A DNA stretch of 64,000 nt from Paramagnetospirillum marisnigri. GTDB taxonomy: Bacteria > Pseudomonadota > Alphaproteobacteria > Rhodospirillales > Magnetospirillaceae. The notes under the pieces were generated by a model. That model worked only from the letters and a program-made list of their open reading frames with translations. It searched no databases and was not told the DNA's origin. Shown here piece after piece: positions 8,669 through 17,696 of this stretch. Numbering within the stretch: the first letter of the stretch is position 1; every line of letters begins with the position of its first letter. Position numbers and translations under genes: made by a program. The stretch is from assembly GCF_001650715.1 (NCBI RefSeq), contig NZ_LWQT01000077.1, forward strand, positions 206,337 through 270,336, in the 5' to 3' direction.

Positions 8669-9436
8669 ATGAATTTCTCCTCCATCGCCTTCGTCGGCGC
8701 CGAGACCGAGGCCGCCAAGGCGGCGCTGGGTCGGCTGAAGGACCGCTATCCCCATGTGGCGCCCGAGGAGGCCGACCTGATCGTCGCCCTGGGGGGCGAT
8801 GGTTTCATGCTGGAAACCCTGCACCGCTTCATCGCCCGCAAGGTTCCCATCTACGGAATCAACCGGGGATCGGTGGGCTTCCTGATGAATGCCTTCCGCG
8901 AGCACGGCCTGATCGAGCGGCTGTCCAAGGCCCAGACCGTCACCCTGCATCCCTTGCGCATGAAGGCCAGGACCGGCGCGGGCGAGGTGGTGGAAGCCCT
9001 GGCCATGAACGAGGTATCGCTGCTGCGCGAAACCCGCCAGGCCGCCAAGCTGCGCATTCGCGTCGATCACAAGGTGCGCCTCGACGAGTTGATCTGCGAC
9101 GGCATCCTGCTGTCGACCCCGGCGGGCAGCACCGCCTACAACCTGTCGGCCCATGGCCCCATCATCCCGCTGGGGGCGGGCATCACCGCGCTGACCCCCA
9201 TCAGCCCGTTCAGACCCCGGCGCTGGCGCGGCGCCCTGCTGCCCCATACCGCCAAGGTGCTGTTCGAGATCCAGGAAGCGGGAAAGCGGCCGGTCAGCGC
9301 CGTGGCCGACTATACCGAGGTGCGCGACGTGGTCGAGGTGGAGGTCAGCGAGGACCGCTCCTCGCACCTGACCCTGCTGTTCGATCCCGAGCATAACCTG
9401 GAAGAGCGCATCATCGCCGAGCAGTTCCTGCCGTGA
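8669..9436 (+). CDS. nadK: NAD kinase
   Basis: NadK phosphorylates NAD+ to NADP+ using ATP or polyphosphate in the cytoplasm. The 255-residue protein shows the diagnostic GGDG motif (residues 42-45) in [14 protein letters not shown], the [10 protein letters not shown] block, and the C-terminal glycine-rich segment with [16 protein letters not shown]. Its length is normal for the short alphaproteobacterial form. It follows moaA and is overlapped at its stop by the start of the AbrB-family gene (TGATG), suggesting translational coupling with a membrane protein of unrelated function. Confidence 0.94.
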   Translation: MNFSSIAFVGAETEAAKAALGRLKDRYPHVAPEEADLIVALGGDGFMLETLHRFIARKVPIYGINRGSVGFLMNAFREHGLIERLSKAQTVTLHPLRMKARTGAGEVVEALAMNEVSLLRETRQAAKLRIRVDHKVRLDELICDGILLSTPAGSTAYNLSAHGPIIPLGAGITALTPISPFRPRRWRGALLPHTAKVLFEIQEAGKRPVSAVADYTEVRDVVEVEVSEDRSSHLTLLFDPEHNLEERIIAEQFLP

Positions 9437-10482
9437 TGGCCGCCCCTTGGCGGCAATGGCTGCTGGGGCTCGGCCTCGGCGGCGCGGGCGGAGCGCTGTT
9501 CGCCGCCCTCGACCTGCCGCTGCCCTGGATGCTGGGCGCGCTCGCCGTCACCACCGCCGCCTCGCTGTCGGGCCTGGGACCGGCGGTGCCCCCGCCGCTG
9601 CGCGCCACCATGATCGGGGTGCTGGGCCTGATGCTGGGCAGCGCCTTCACCCCCGACCTGCCCGAGCGGGCGGCACGCTGGAGCACCAGCCTGGTCGTCC
9701 TGTTCCTTGCCATGGTGGCCACCACCGCCCTGGTGGTGGCCTATCTGCGCCGCGCCGCCGCCATGGACCCGGTCACCGCCTATTTTTCCGGAGCCCCCGG
9801 CGGCATCAACGAGATGGTGATCACCGGCACCGCTCTGGGCGGCGATGAACGCACCATCGCCTTGTCCCATTCCCTGCGCATTCTGCTGATCGTGTTCACC
9901 GTGCCGTTCGGCTATCGCCTGATCGCCCATGTCCAATCCATCCCCATGGCGCAAAGCATGGGAAGCCTGGCCGATCTGGCGGGCACCGACGCCCTGGCGC
10001 TGCTGGCCAGCGCCATCTCGGGCGCCCTGATCGCGAAGCTGATCCGACTGCCCGCCTGGCCGCTGACCGGCCCCATGCTCATGAGCGCCGGGCTGCATCT
10101 GGCCGCCCTCAGCGCCGCCAGACCCCCGGCGGAACTGGTGATCGTCGCCCAGGTGGTGACCGGCGCCTCCATCGGCGCGCGCTTTCGCGGCCTGGGATGG
10201 TCCGAGGTGGCGGCGATGGTTCGCCCGGCACTGGGGGCCACCGCAGTGATGCTGGTAGTGTCGGCGGCGGCGGCGGCCGGGCTGGCGGCGGTGTCCGACC
10301 TGCCCTTTCCCGCCCTGCTGCTGGCCTTCGTGCCCGGCGGCATCGCCGAGATGTGCCTGGTGGCCCTGGCGCTGGGCCAGGACGTGGCCTTCGTCTCCAC
10401 CCATCACATGATCCGGGTGGTGCTGGTGATCATGCTGGCGCCACCCGCCTTCCACCTGCTGCAGCGGATGGGGGGAAAATAA
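9436..10482 (+). CDS. AbrB-family (ammonia-monooxygenase-regulator-like) membrane protein
   Basis: A 348-residue, strongly hydrophobic protein with about ten predicted membrane segments arranged as two similar halves. It carries the repeated motif PWMLGALA / GPMLMSAG and the glycine-rich YFSGAPGGINEMV and FVPGGIAEMCLVAL loops of the AbrB duplication family (PF05145). These proteins are putative inner-membrane transporters or permeases of unknown substrate; the old name 'putative ammonia monooxygenase' is misleading. The start is taken as ATG 9436, overlapping the nadK stop; a GTG at 9433 is the alternative. A strong hairpin at 10484-10511 follows the gene. Confidence 0.82.
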   Translation: MAAPWRQWLLGLGLGGAGGALFAALDLPLPWMLGALAVTTAASLSGLGPAVPPPLRATMIGVLGLMLGSAFTPDLPERAARWSTSLVVLFLAMVATTALVVAYLRRAAAMDPVTAYFSGAPGGINEMVITGTALGGDERTIALSHSLRILLIVFTVPFGYRLIAHVQSIPMAQSMGSLADLAGTDALALLASAISGALIAKLIRLPAWPLTGPMLMSAGLHLAALSAARPPAELVIVAQVVTGASIGARFRGLGWSEVAAMVRPALGATAVMLVVSAAAAAGLAAVSDLPFPALLLAFVPGGIAEMCLVALALGQDVAFVSTHHMIRVVLVIMLAPPAFHLLQRMGGK

Positions 10483-10483
10483 A

Positions 10484-10511
10484 ATGGCCGCCCCGTTACC
10501 GGGGCGGCCAT
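10484..10511 (-). terminator. rho-independent terminator for the phasin gene (shared hairpin of convergent genes)
   Basis: A perfect 12-bp stem (ATGGCCGCCCCG / CGGGGCGGCCAT) with a 4-nt loop lies between convergent genes. Read on the minus strand it is followed at once by TTTTATTTT, the T-tract expected after the phasin gene. On the plus strand no T-tract follows. Confidence 0.82.
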
Positions 10512-10539
10512 CCGTTCGTTCACCGGAAAGCGGCGAAGA

Positions 10540-10977
10540 TTACTTCTTGCCGGCCTTCACGAACACCTCACGGGCCTCGTCGAGGCTCTGGGTGAAGCGC
10601 TTGTTCAGCAGGTCGAAGGCCTCGGAATTGGCCTTGGCGATCATCTCGGCCAGCTCGCGGGCATTGCCCAGGGCGCGCTCGAAGGCGTCCTTGGCGAACT
10701 CGGCCTGCTTGGCGGCCTTGTCCTGGGGGGTGCCGGGCTCGGCGAAATCCTTGGAAACCTGGGCCACTTCGTCCATGGTCTGGCGCAGGATCTCGACCTG
10801 ACGCTTCACCACGTTCTGCAGGCCCTCGAAGGCCAGCTTGTTGGCCTGGGTCAGCGCTTCGATGTTCTTGCGCTGATTGGCAACGATGGTCTCGACATCC
10901 ACGCCGGGGACCTTGAAGTCACCCAGGTACTTGCTGACGTCGAAATCGAAAAACTGTTCAGTCTGCTTGGCGGCCAT
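10540..10977 (-). CDS. phasin family protein
   Basis: A 145-residue, largely helical, alanine-rich protein without cysteine or signal peptide. It carries the phasin-2 signature: a short N-terminal region (FFDFDVSKYLGDFKVPGVDV), then NIEALTQANKLAFEGLQNVVKRQVEIL, and an amphipathic C-terminal helix (FDLLNKRFTQSLDEAREVF). Phasins coat polyhydroxyalkanoate granules and control their size. The start at 10977 was chosen for GGAGA 7 bp upstream, which removes a 15-residue upstream extension. A sigma-70-like promoter and a candidate PhaR-type operator lie upstream, and a good terminator lies downstream, so it looks monocistronic. Confidence 0.9.
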   Translation of the reverse strand: MAAKQTEQFFDFDVSKYLGDFKVPGVDVETIVANQRKNIEALTQANKLAFEGLQNVVKRQVEILRQTMDEVAQVSKDFAEPGTPQDKAAKQAEFAKDAFERALGNARELAEMIAKANSEAFDLLNKRFTQSLDEAREVFVKAGKK

Positions 10978-11004
10978 TGTGGCGTCTCCAACCGAGAGGG
11001 TTTT

Positions 11005-11015
11005 GTGCGGTGCAG
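11005..11015 (-). promoter_or_regulatory. candidate PhaR-type operator in phasin leader
   Basis: Read on the minus strand the sequence is CTGCACCGCAC, one base from the CTGC-N3-GCAG half-site pair reported for PhaR repressors of phasin genes in Paracoccus. It lies between the -10 box and the ribosome-binding site, a sensible repressor position. Such a short match can arise by chance. Confidence 0.3.
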
Positions 11016-11017
11016 CG

Positions 11018-11047
11018 AACATAATCTCGCAGGTGCGAAAGAGTCAA
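11018..11047 (-). promoter_or_regulatory. sigma-70-like promoter of the phasin gene
   Basis: On the minus strand, TTGACT (-35, 5/6) is followed after 18 bp by TATGTT (-10, 4/6). The boxes lie 41-70 bp upstream of the chosen start, and no other gene intervenes. Confidence 0.5.
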
Positions 11048-11099
11048 TCAGACTCAACCGCTTTGTGACGAAATATACTAAGGATGCATATTTATACTG

Positions 11100-11888
11100 T
11101 CATCCGGCAAGTTCCCGCCCTCGCCGGACGGCAGCCTCCACCGCTTGATTCATCAGGCCGGGCAGGCCGTTACTGTCGGCCATCAGCACCCCCAGGGCGG
11201 CAGCGGTCGTACCACCCGGGCTGGTGACATTCTGGCGAAGCTGCGCAGCGCTTTCCGATGATTGCCGCAGCAACTCGCCCGATCCCGCCACGGTGGCACG
11301 GGCCAGACGCACCGCCAGATCCTCGGGCAGGCCCTGGGCCACCCCCGCTTGGGCCATGACCTCGGCCAGCAGGAACAGGTAGGCCGGGCCGGACCCCGAA
11401 ACGGCGGTGACCGCGTCCATCAGGCTCTCGTCCTCGATCCAGCCGACCTCGCCCACGGCCGAGAGCAGCGTTTCGGCCAAGAGGCGCTGGGCGTCGCCGA
11501 TGCCGGAACCGGCACAACAGACGGTGATGCCGCGCCGCACCGCCGCCGGAGTATTGGGCATGGCGCGGATAATGGCGGCCGACGGGCCGAGATGGGTCCG
11601 GAAGAAGTCGATGGGCTTGCCCGCCGCGATGGACAGGAACACCGCGCCCTGGAAGCGCGCATAGGGGGGCAGGACCTGGGCCATGACCTGGGGCTTGACC
11701 GCCAGCACCACCACATCGGGATTGAACCCGGCCGGAATGGCGGCCTGGTCGGCCATCACGGCGACGCCGAGCGCGGGCAGGGCGGGTTCCACCACCACCA
11801 TGTCGGCGGCGGCGATGCCCTGGTCCAGCCAGCCCGACAGCAGGGCCGAGCCCATCTTGCCGCAGCCCACCAGCAGAATCTTGGTCAT
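11100..11888 (-). CDS. proC: pyrroline-5-carboxylate reductase
   Basis: ProC reduces pyrroline-5-carboxylate to proline with NAD(P)H, the last step of proline synthesis. The 262-residue protein has the N-terminal dinucleotide-binding motif GCGKMGSALL (residues 8-17), VLAVKPQVM, the AGKPIDFF block, MPNTPAAVRRG, and the C-terminal signature SGSGPAYLFLLAEVM...NVTSPGGTTAAAL. Length and motifs are typical of an intact enzyme. It follows the YbjN-domain gene by 16 bp on the same strand, an operon arrangement common in alphaproteobacteria. Confidence 0.95.
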   Translation of the reverse strand: MTKILLVGCGKMGSALLSGWLDQGIAAADMVVVEPALPALGVAVMADQAAIPAGFNPDVVVLAVKPQVMAQVLPPYARFQGAVFLSIAAGKPIDFFRTHLGPSAAIIRAMPNTPAAVRRGITVCCAGSGIGDAQRLLAETLLSAVGEVGWIEDESLMDAVTAVSGSGPAYLFLLAEVMAQAGVAQGLPEDLAVRLARATVAGSGELLRQSSESAAQLRQNVTSPGGTTAAALGVLMADSNGLPGLMNQAVEAAVRRGRELAG

Positions 11889-11904
11889 GTCGAAAACTCC
11901 GGGA

Positions 11905-12411
11905 TCACGCCTCGCCGGCGGTTTCCAGCAGCGAGGCGGCGACCGCCTCGCGGGCGGACTTGCCGCCCCAGATCACGAACTGGAAGGCGGGATAGAACCG
12001 CTCGCACTCGGCGACGGCCAGATCCATCAGATCCTCCACCTGTTCCGGCGACAGGCCGGCACCACCGGCCAGCAGCGAGGTATGGCGGAACATGGGCACG
12101 CAGTCCTCGTCCCATAGACCGAAATGGCCCAGCCACAGCTTCTCGTTGATCAGGGCCAGCAATTCGCAGATGGCGGTGCGCTTGGGCGTGGGCACCTTCA
12201 TGTCGAAGGCGCAGGTGAAGTGCATGGCCCCCATATCCTCGCGCCAGGCGAAGTATAGGGAGTAATTGCACCACTGGCCGGGAACCTCGGCGGCCAGTTC
12301 TTCATCGCTGCGGCGATCGAAAGCCCAGTCATTGGCGGAAACGATCCGTTCGACCATATCGACGGGATTGGCAGCCGGGTCGTCGTCCCCATAAGCGGCG
12401 GTTAAGGTCAT
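11905..12411 (-). CDS. YbjN-domain protein
   Basis: A 168-residue acidic cytoplasmic protein matching the YbjN family. The pattern runs DMVERIVSANDWAFDRRSDEEL, WCNYSLYFAWREDMGAMHFTC, RTAICELLALINEKLWLGHF, ECERFYPAFQFVIWGGKSA. YbjN-fold proteins are type III chaperone-like and have been linked to stress and motility phenotypes, but no biochemical function is settled. The start at 12411 was chosen for the strong AAGGAGG 8 bp upstream; the open frame extends 23 codons further but without a site. It is placed directly before proC and is probably cotranscribed with it. Confidence 0.8.
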   Translation of the reverse strand: MTLTAAYGDDDPAANPVDMVERIVSANDWAFDRRSDEELAAEVPGQWCNYSLYFAWREDMGAMHFTCAFDMKVPTPKRTAICELLALINEKLWLGHFGLWDEDCVPMFRHTSLLAGGAGLSPEQVEDLMDLAVAECERFYPAFQFVIWGGKSAREAVAASLLETAGEA

Positions 12412-12572
12412 GCCTGAGCCCTCCTTGGCATGGCTACCGTCCGGTGCCGGACCTGAATCAAACCCTTGTGTTTGGTTCACAAGCGTTCACACAAGGGCTA
12501 GCCAACCACACGCCCCGATTCGGCGCAAGGCATTATTGAGTCTGTATTTGTGAATTTTTGTGGATAACCAGA

Positions 12573-12881
12573 TCAGGTCTTTGGCTTGGGCGGTGCCTTG
12601 GCCTTGGGCGCCGTCCCCTTGGGCGCGGCGGCGGCTTCGGCCAACAGGGCCTCCAGCGCCGCGACCCGCGCCTCCAAAGCCTCCTGCTCCTCGCGCGCCT
12701 TGGCGGCCATGGCGCGGACCACCTCGAACTCCTCGCGGGTCACCAGATCCAGGCTGGCGGTGACACGCTCGAACTGCTGGCGGACCATGGCTTCCATTTC
12801 GGCCTTGAGGCCGGACAGGGCGCCCATGGCGCCGCCAGCCACCCGGGCCAGGTCGTCGAAGAAGGGGTTTTGGCTTTGCAT
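12573..12881 (-). CDS. ubiK: UbiK-like accessory factor (BMFP/YqiC family)
   Basis: A 102-residue protein. The N-terminus (NPFFDDLARVAGGAMGALSGL) and central coiled coil (REEFEVVRAMAAKAREEQEALEARVAALEALL, about residues 47-80) are those of the YqiC/BMFP family, renamed UbiK as a trimeric accessory factor of aerobic ubiquinone biosynthesis that binds UbiJ and lipids. The C-terminus is a Pro/Lys/Ala-rich tail. The start at 12881 has GAGG 5 bp upstream. The function rests on family membership; no other ubiquinone gene is adjacent. Confidence 0.72.
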   Translation of the reverse strand: MQSQNPFFDDLARVAGGAMGALSGLKAEMEAMVRQQFERVTASLDLVTREEFEVVRAMAAKAREEQEALEARVAALEALLAEAAAAPKGTAPKAKAPPKPKT

Positions 12882-12935
12882 GTCGGCCTCGCGTCTGATG
12901 GTCGGCATCCATTATGGCCGCCGTCCCCGGCTTTG

Positions 12936-13955
12936 TCACTTTTCTCCGGCGTCGCTGACCCCGGCCTCGGCGAAGGTGGCCATGCCGGTGTGGCAGGCCA
13001 CCGCCGCCCGCACCAGCCCCACCGCCACCGCCGCGCCCGAGCCCTCGCCCAGGCGCATGCCCAGGTCCAGCAGCGCCGCCTTGCCCAGCCGCTCGATCAG
13101 GCGGCGATGGCCGGGCTCCACCGAGACATGCCCCACCATGCAATGATCGAGCGCCCCTGGGCGTTCCACCGCCAGGGCCGCCACCGCCGCCGTGGTGACA
13201 TAGCCGTCCAGCAGCACCGGCACCCGCCGCAGCCGCGCCGCCAGAACGGCCCCCGCCATGGCCGCCAGTTCACGGCCGCCGAGGCAGCGCAGGATGTCCA
13301 GCGCCGACTGCCCGCCATGGCGGGCGACGCCCTCGGCCACCACCTGGATCTTGCGCGCCAGGGCGCCGCCCTCGACACCGGTGCCGCGCCCGGTCCAGTC
13401 CGCCGCCTCGCCGCCGAACAGGGCGCAGGACACCGCCGCCGCCGGGGTGGTGTTGCCGATGCCCATCTCGCCGATCACCAACAGGTCGGCATCGGCGGGA
13501 ACCGAGTCCATGCCCGCCTGGACCGCCGCCACGAACTCGGCCTCGTCCATGGCCGGTGCTTGTGTGAAGTCGGCGGTGGGGCGGTCGAGATCGAGGGACA
13601 GCACCTCCAACTGCACGCCGAAAGCGCCGCACAACTGGTTGATGGCGGCGCCGCCGCGCTGGAAATTGGCGACCATCTGCACCGTCACCTCGGCGGGAAA
13701 GGCCGAAACCCCCAGCGCCGCCACGCCGTGATTCCCGGCATAGACGCGGGCGACCGGCCGCTCAAGGCGGGGCGGGTGGCACCCCTGCCAGGCGCACAGC
13801 CAGGAGGATAACTCTTCCAATCGTCCCAGCGAGCCGCCGGGCTTGGTCAGTTGCGGCTCGCGCGCCGCCCACAGAGCCTGGGCGGCGGCATCGGGTCCGG
13901 GCAGGTCGGCCAGGACGGTCCGCAAGGACGATACGCTAGAAATAGATAAATTCAA
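12936..13955 (-). CDS. cobT: nicotinate-nucleotide-dimethylbenzimidazole phosphoribosyltransferase
   Basis: CobT makes alpha-ribazole phosphate from nicotinate mononucleotide and dimethylbenzimidazole, activating the lower ligand of cobalamin. The 339-residue protein shows LTKPGGSLGRLEEL near the N-terminus, VYAGNHGVAALGVSAFPAEVT, MGIGNTTPAAAV, and the C-terminal MRLGEGSGAAVAVG containing the catalytic glutamate. It is divergent from cobS (53 bp apart) and cobC, so the three late cobalamin steps are grouped. The short intergenic space does not contain a cobalamin riboswitch. Confidence 0.95.
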   Translation of the reverse strand: MNLSISSVSSLRTVLADLPGPDAAAQALWAAREPQLTKPGGSLGRLEELSSWLCAWQGCHPPRLERPVARVYAGNHGVAALGVSAFPAEVTVQMVANFQRGGAAINQLCGAFGVQLEVLSLDLDRPTADFTQAPAMDEAEFVAAVQAGMDSVPADADLLVIGEMGIGNTTPAAAVSCALFGGEAADWTGRGTGVEGGALARKIQVVAEGVARHGGQSALDILRCLGGRELAAMAGAVLAARLRRVPVLLDGYVTTAAVAALAVERPGALDHCMVGHVSVEPGHRRLIERLGKAALLDLGMRLGEGSGAAVAVGLVRAAVACHTGMATFAEAGVSDAGEK

Positions 13956-14008
13956 GGGAGCGCTCCACCAGATATTGCGTCACCGTCAGGCTCGTCCTAT
14001 AAACCAGG

Positions 14009-14809
14009 ATGATGAGCGAGTCACCTGTCAACATCTCTTCGCCACCGCCGCCGCCCCCTGGGAACTGGCTGGCCGAGCTTCATCTCGCCGCCAGTTTCAT
14101 GACCCGGCTGCCCCTGCCCGATCCCGGCTATGTCCCGGGCGGCCTGGCGCCCGCCATGCGGACCTTCCCGCTGGTGGGAGCCGGAGTGGGGCTGGCCGCC
14201 GGACTGGTGGGGGCGGCGTCGGCCGCGCTGTTGCCACCCCTGGCCGCCGCCCTGCTGGCGGTGCTGGCCGGGGTCCTGATCACCGGAGCGCTGCACGAGG
14301 ACGGATTGGCCGATCTGGCCGATGGGCTAGGCGCGCGAGGCGACACCCAGCGCCGCCTGGAGGTCATGCGCGATTCCCGCACCGGCGCCTATGGCGTGCT
14401 GGCCCTGCTGTTCTCGGTGGGGCTGCGCGCCGCCGCCCTGGCCGCCCTGGGTGGCGGCTGGGCCATGGCAACCGCGCTGGTGGCCTCCGCCGCCCTGTCG
14501 CGGGCGATGATTCCGGCGGCCATGCAGATTCTGCCGCCCGCCCGGCCCGATGGACTGGGCGCCGGAGCGGGATCGCCCGATGCCACGGTTGCCGCCACGG
14601 CGGCCGCCATCGGCCTCGGCCTTTGTATCCTCTGTCTCGGGTTGGGCGGCGCCTTGGCGGCGGCACTGGCGGCGGTGCTGGGCAGTCTGGCGGTGGTCCA
14701 GGTGGCGCGACGCGCCATCGGCGGATATACCGGCGACGTGCTGGGCGCGGTGCAGCAGGTGGCGGAACTCTCCATCCTGCTGGCCGTGGCCGGGATGGTG
14801 CGGCCGTGA
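14009..14809 (+). CDS. cobS: adenosylcobinamide-GDP ribazoletransferase (cobalamin synthase)
   Basis: CobS (CobV) is an inner-membrane enzyme joining adenosylcobinamide-GDP to alpha-ribazole, the final assembly step. The 266-residue protein is highly hydrophobic with about six membrane segments. It contains the conserved LHEDGLADLADGLGARGD block (around residue 95) and RLEVMRDSRTGAYGVLAL, including the acidic residues of the active site. The proline-rich N-terminus (SSPPPPPPGN) precedes the first conserved helix (AASFMTRLPLP). Its stop overlaps the GTG start of the phosphatase gene downstream. Confidence 0.93.
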   Translation: MMSESPVNISSPPPPPPGNWLAELHLAASFMTRLPLPDPGYVPGGLAPAMRTFPLVGAGVGLAAGLVGAASAALLPPLAAALLAVLAGVLITGALHEDGLADLADGLGARGDTQRRLEVMRDSRTGAYGVLALLFSVGLRAAALAALGGGWAMATALVASAALSRAMIPAAMQILPPARPDGLGAGAGSPDATVAATAAAIGLGLCILCLGLGGALAAALAAVLGSLAVVQVARRAIGGYTGDVLGAVQQVAELSILLAVAGMVRP

Positions 14810-15414
14810 CCCAGACCGCGACCCGCTGGTGGCTGCTGCGGCACGCGCCGGTCCCTTGCCCATTCGGCCGCATCCACGGTCGGCTGGACGTGGCCTGCGA
14901 CACGTCGGAGGACGAGGTCTTTCGCGCCCTCGCCCGCATCCTTCCCATCAACCCGGTCTTGGTGGAAAGCGGCCTGATCCGCTGCCGCCAGACGGCGGGC
15001 GCCCTTGAAGCCGCCGGCCTGCTGCTGCCGCCGCCCATCGTCGAGCCCGATCTGGCCGAGCAGGATTTCGGCCGCTGGCAGGGCCGCAGCTGGAGCGACC
15101 TGGAGGCCGCCAAGGACCCGGACCTTGCCGCCTTCTGGCGCGACCCGGCCACCGCGACCCCGCCCGGGGGAGAGAGCTTCGCCGCCGTGATCGAGCGGGT
15201 GACGCCGGCGCTTCTGGGCCTCTCCGCCGCCCATCCCGGCCGCGACCTGCTGGCCATCGTCCATGCCGGGACCATCCGTGCCGCCCTGGCCCAGGCCCTG
15301 GAGCTGTCCGCCGCCCAAGCCCTGCGCTTTTCGGTCCACCCCCTCTCCCTGACCCGGCTGGATTTCACCGGTGAGGGGTGGCGGGTCGAATGCGTCAACG
15401 CCTCGTCTCAATGA
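14806..15414 (+). CDS. cobC: histidine phosphatase family protein, probable alpha-ribazole phosphatase
   Basis: A 202-residue protein of the phosphoglycerate-mutase-like histidine phosphatase family. It has the catalytic LLRHAPV (R12, H13), the [10 protein letters not shown] substrate block, [13 protein letters not shown], and the second histidine in IVHAGTIRA. It starts with GTG at 14806 overlapping the cobS stop (GTGA). Placement beside cobT and cobS supports removal of the phosphate from alpha-ribazole-5'-phosphate or from cobalamin phosphate. The family is broad, so the substrate assignment rests on context. Confidence 0.85.
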   Translation: MTQTATRWWLLRHAPVPCPFGRIHGRLDVACDTSEDEVFRALARILPINPVLVESGLIRCRQTAGALEAAGLLLPPPIVEPDLAEQDFGRWQGRSWSDLEAAKDPDLAAFWRDPATATPPGGESFAAVIERVTPALLGLSAAHPGRDLLAIVHAGTIRAALAQALELSAAQALRFSVHPLSLTRLDFTGEGWRVECVNASSQ

Positions 15415-15433
15415 CAGGCCTATTCCTTCGCAT

Positions 15434-15449
15434 TGGCACATGCGTCGCA
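15434..15449 (+). promoter_or_regulatory. sigma-54 promoter of the NIT-domain chemoreceptor
   Basis: TGGCAC-ATGCG-TCGCA matches the sigma-54 consensus TGGCAC-N5-TTGCA with a single mismatch. GG and GC have the exact -24/-12 spacing. It lies ~130 bp upstream of the receptor start in a 163-bp gap that is otherwise free of genes. Transcription would begin near 15460 and require an enhancer-binding activator. Confidence 0.7.
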
Positions 15450-15577
15450 GGGTGGGGAAATTTCGGATTTCGCTACTTCTAAAGAGGTATGCGCAAAGCC
15501 TCTTTTTGACTTGCGCCAAGACTTCGATCGCGGGACAAATACAAAACAACTTGGCCGTCTGCGATACGGGGTCCACG

Positions 15578-17635
15578 ATGCATTCTCTTCTAAGAAATCT
15601 TCGTCTCAGCTCGCGGATTGGACTGGCGATCTTATTGCCAGTTCTGGGCATGCTGGTCTTTTCCGGCATCGGCCTGACCGAAAAGATCGGCTTCGCCCAG
15701 AAGATGGAGCAGTTGGAGGACCTGGCCGCCCTTGGCCCCACCATTGGCACCCTGGTCCATGAACTGCAGAAGGAACGCGGCATGTCGGTGGGCTTCGTCG
15801 GCAGCAAGGGCGCCAAGTTCGGCGACCGGCTGCCCGGCCAGCGCAAGGAATCCGATCTCCGCCTCGGCGCCTTGACCTCGGCCCTGCGCAAGTTCGATTC
15901 GCCGGAAACCGGTGCCGGGCTGAAGGCGGCCATCACCGCCGCCACGGCCGGACTGGAAACTCTGGCCGCCCGGCGCTCGGCGGTGGATGGACTGGGCCTC
16001 TCCCAGGCCGAAACCGCCGCCTACTACACCGCCACCATCGGCAAGCTGCTGGCGGTGGTCGAGCAGATGGCGGTGATGGGATCGGATGTGCGGCTGTCCA
16101 AGGCCATCACCGCCTATACCCAGCTGTTGCACGGCAAGGAGCGGGCGGGCCAGGAGCGCGCCACCGCCTCGGGCGGCTTCGGCGGCAAGAAGTTCGAAGC
16201 CGCCATCCATCGCCGCTTCACCCAGTTGATCGCCCAGCAGGACACCTATTTTGCCACCTATGCCATCTATGCCAATGATGACCAGCGCCAGGCCCTGACC
16301 ACCGCCCTGGCCGACCCCATCACCAAGGAGGTGGACCGCATGCGGACCATCGCCATGGACAGCCCGTTCACCGGCTCCACCGGCGAGGTCGAAGCCCCGG
16401 TCTGGTTCGATACCATCACCAAGAAGATCGATCTGCTCAAGGCGGTCGAAGACAAGGTGGCCTCCGAGCTGATCGCCCTGGCGGGCTCCATCCGCGCCGA
16501 GACCGAACGGGCGCTGACCACCTATCTGATCGCCACGGTGGTGCTGCTGGCCGCCGGTATTGGTATCGCCTGGATGATCGCCGCCGATATCTCGGGGCCG
16601 CTCAGCAAGATCATCACGGGCATGAAAATCCTCTCCAAGGGCGATCTCGACCATGAGATCGAGGGGGGGGACCGCCATGACGAAATCGGCGACATGGCCC
16701 GGGCGGTGGAAACCTTCCGCCAGGGACTGCTGCGCGCCGAGGACCTGACCCGCCAACAGAAGGCCGAGCAGGAGGCCAAGGACCGCCGCGCCAAAGTGAT
16801 CGACGGCATCCTGGGCCAGTTCAACTTCGAGGTCGCCGAGGTCCTGGAAACCATGGCCGCCTCGGCCACCGAGCTGGAGGCCACCTCGCAGACCATGTCG
16901 GCCACCGCCGAGGAAACCTCCAACCAGGCGACCGTGGTGGCCGCCGCGGTCGAGGAGATGGCGGTCAACATGCGCACCGTCGCCTCGGCCGCCGATCATC
17001 TGTCGGCCTCGGTTGAAGCCATCAACCATCGGGTCGCCGATTCGGTCCATATCGCCGAAAGCGCCCGTCATCGCGCCCAGGAGACCAATGTCTCGGTGCG
17101 CGGCTTGTCCCATGCGGTGACCAAGATCGGCGAGGTGGTGACCCTGATCAACGACATCGCCGCCCAGACCAATCTGCTGGCATTGAACGCCACAATCGAG
17201 GCCGCGCGGGCGGGGGATGCCGGCAAGGGCTTCGCCGTGGTCGCCAACGAGGTCAAGAACCTGGCCAACCAGACGGCGCGGGCCACCGACGAGATCACCG
17301 CCCAGATCAATTCGGTTCAGAACGAAACCCGCGCGGCGGTGAACGCCATCACCGAGATCACCGGCATCATCGAGCAGATGAGCGAGCTGTCATCGGGTAT
17401 TTCCTCATCGGTTTCCGAACAGGATGCCGCCACGTCGGAAATCGCCAACAATGTGTCGCAGGTCTCCCAGGGCGTCGACGAAGTCAGTTCCAACGTGGTC
17501 GGGGTCAACCAGGCGGCGGGCGAGACCGGCCATGCCGCCTCGGACGTGCTGGAAGCGGCGCGGACGGTCGCGGAACGGGCCACCACCCTGCGCCAGCAGG
17601 TGGATACCTTCCTATCAAATATTCGCGCCGCCTGA
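15578..17635 (+). CDS. methyl-accepting chemotaxis protein with NIT sensor domain
   Basis: A 685-residue transmembrane chemoreceptor. TM1 spans about residues 14-33. A large periplasmic region to ~312 carries the nitrate/nitrite-sensing (NIT) pattern [18 protein letters not shown] near residue 63. TM2 is at ~314-336 and a HAMP domain at ~337-390. The signalling hairpin tip near 520-560 reads [20 protein letters not shown]. The family senses ligands outside the cell and signals to CheW/CheA. The ATG 15578 was chosen because it directly precedes the basic residues before TM1. A sigma-54 promoter lies upstream, and a STAS/HATPase pair follows 61 bp downstream. Nitrate or nitrite as ligand is a family-level guess. 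Confidence 0.9.
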   Translation: MHSLLRNLRLSSRIGLAILLPVLGMLVFSGIGLTEKIGFAQKMEQLEDLAALGPTIGTLVHELQKERGMSVGFVGSKGAKFGDRLPGQRKESDLRLGALTSALRKFDSPETGAGLKAAITAATAGLETLAARRSAVDGLGLSQAETAAYYTATIGKLLAVVEQMAVMGSDVRLSKAITAYTQLLHGKERAGQERATASGGFGGKKFEAAIHRRFTQLIAQQDTYFATYAIYANDDQRQALTTALADPITKEVDRMRTIAMDSPFTGSTGEVEAPVWFDTITKKIDLLKAVEDKVASELIALAGSIRAETERALTTYLIATVVLLAAGIGIAWMIAADISGPLSKIITGMKILSKGDLDHEIEGGDRHDEIGDMARAVETFRQGLLRAEDLTRQQKAEQEAKDRRAKVIDGILGQFNFEVAEVLETMAASATELEATSQTMSATAEETSNQATVVAAAVEEMAVNMRTVASAADHLSASVEAINHRVADSVHIAESARHRAQETNVSVRGLSHAVTKIGEVVTLINDIAAQTNLLALNATIEAARAGDAGKGFAVVANEVKNLANQTARATDEITAQINSVQNETRAAVNAITEITGIIEQMSELSSGISSSVSEQDAATSEIANNVSQVSQGVDEVSSNVVGVNQAAGETGHAASDVLEAARTVAERATTLRQQVDTFLSNIRAA

Positions 17636-17696
17636 CCCTTCGGGGGATCGACCGGATCGACCGGATGCGCTAAGACTTCGTGGGGAGATTCGTCAG

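Noticed and set aside
12558..13811. 417-codon plus-strand frame opposite ubiK and cobT
   Set aside because: Covers two recognised genes; no domain or ribosome site.
13956..14008. Cobalamin riboswitch between cobT and cobS
   Set aside because: The gap is only 53 bp and lacks the B12-box; a riboswitch would need about 200 nt.
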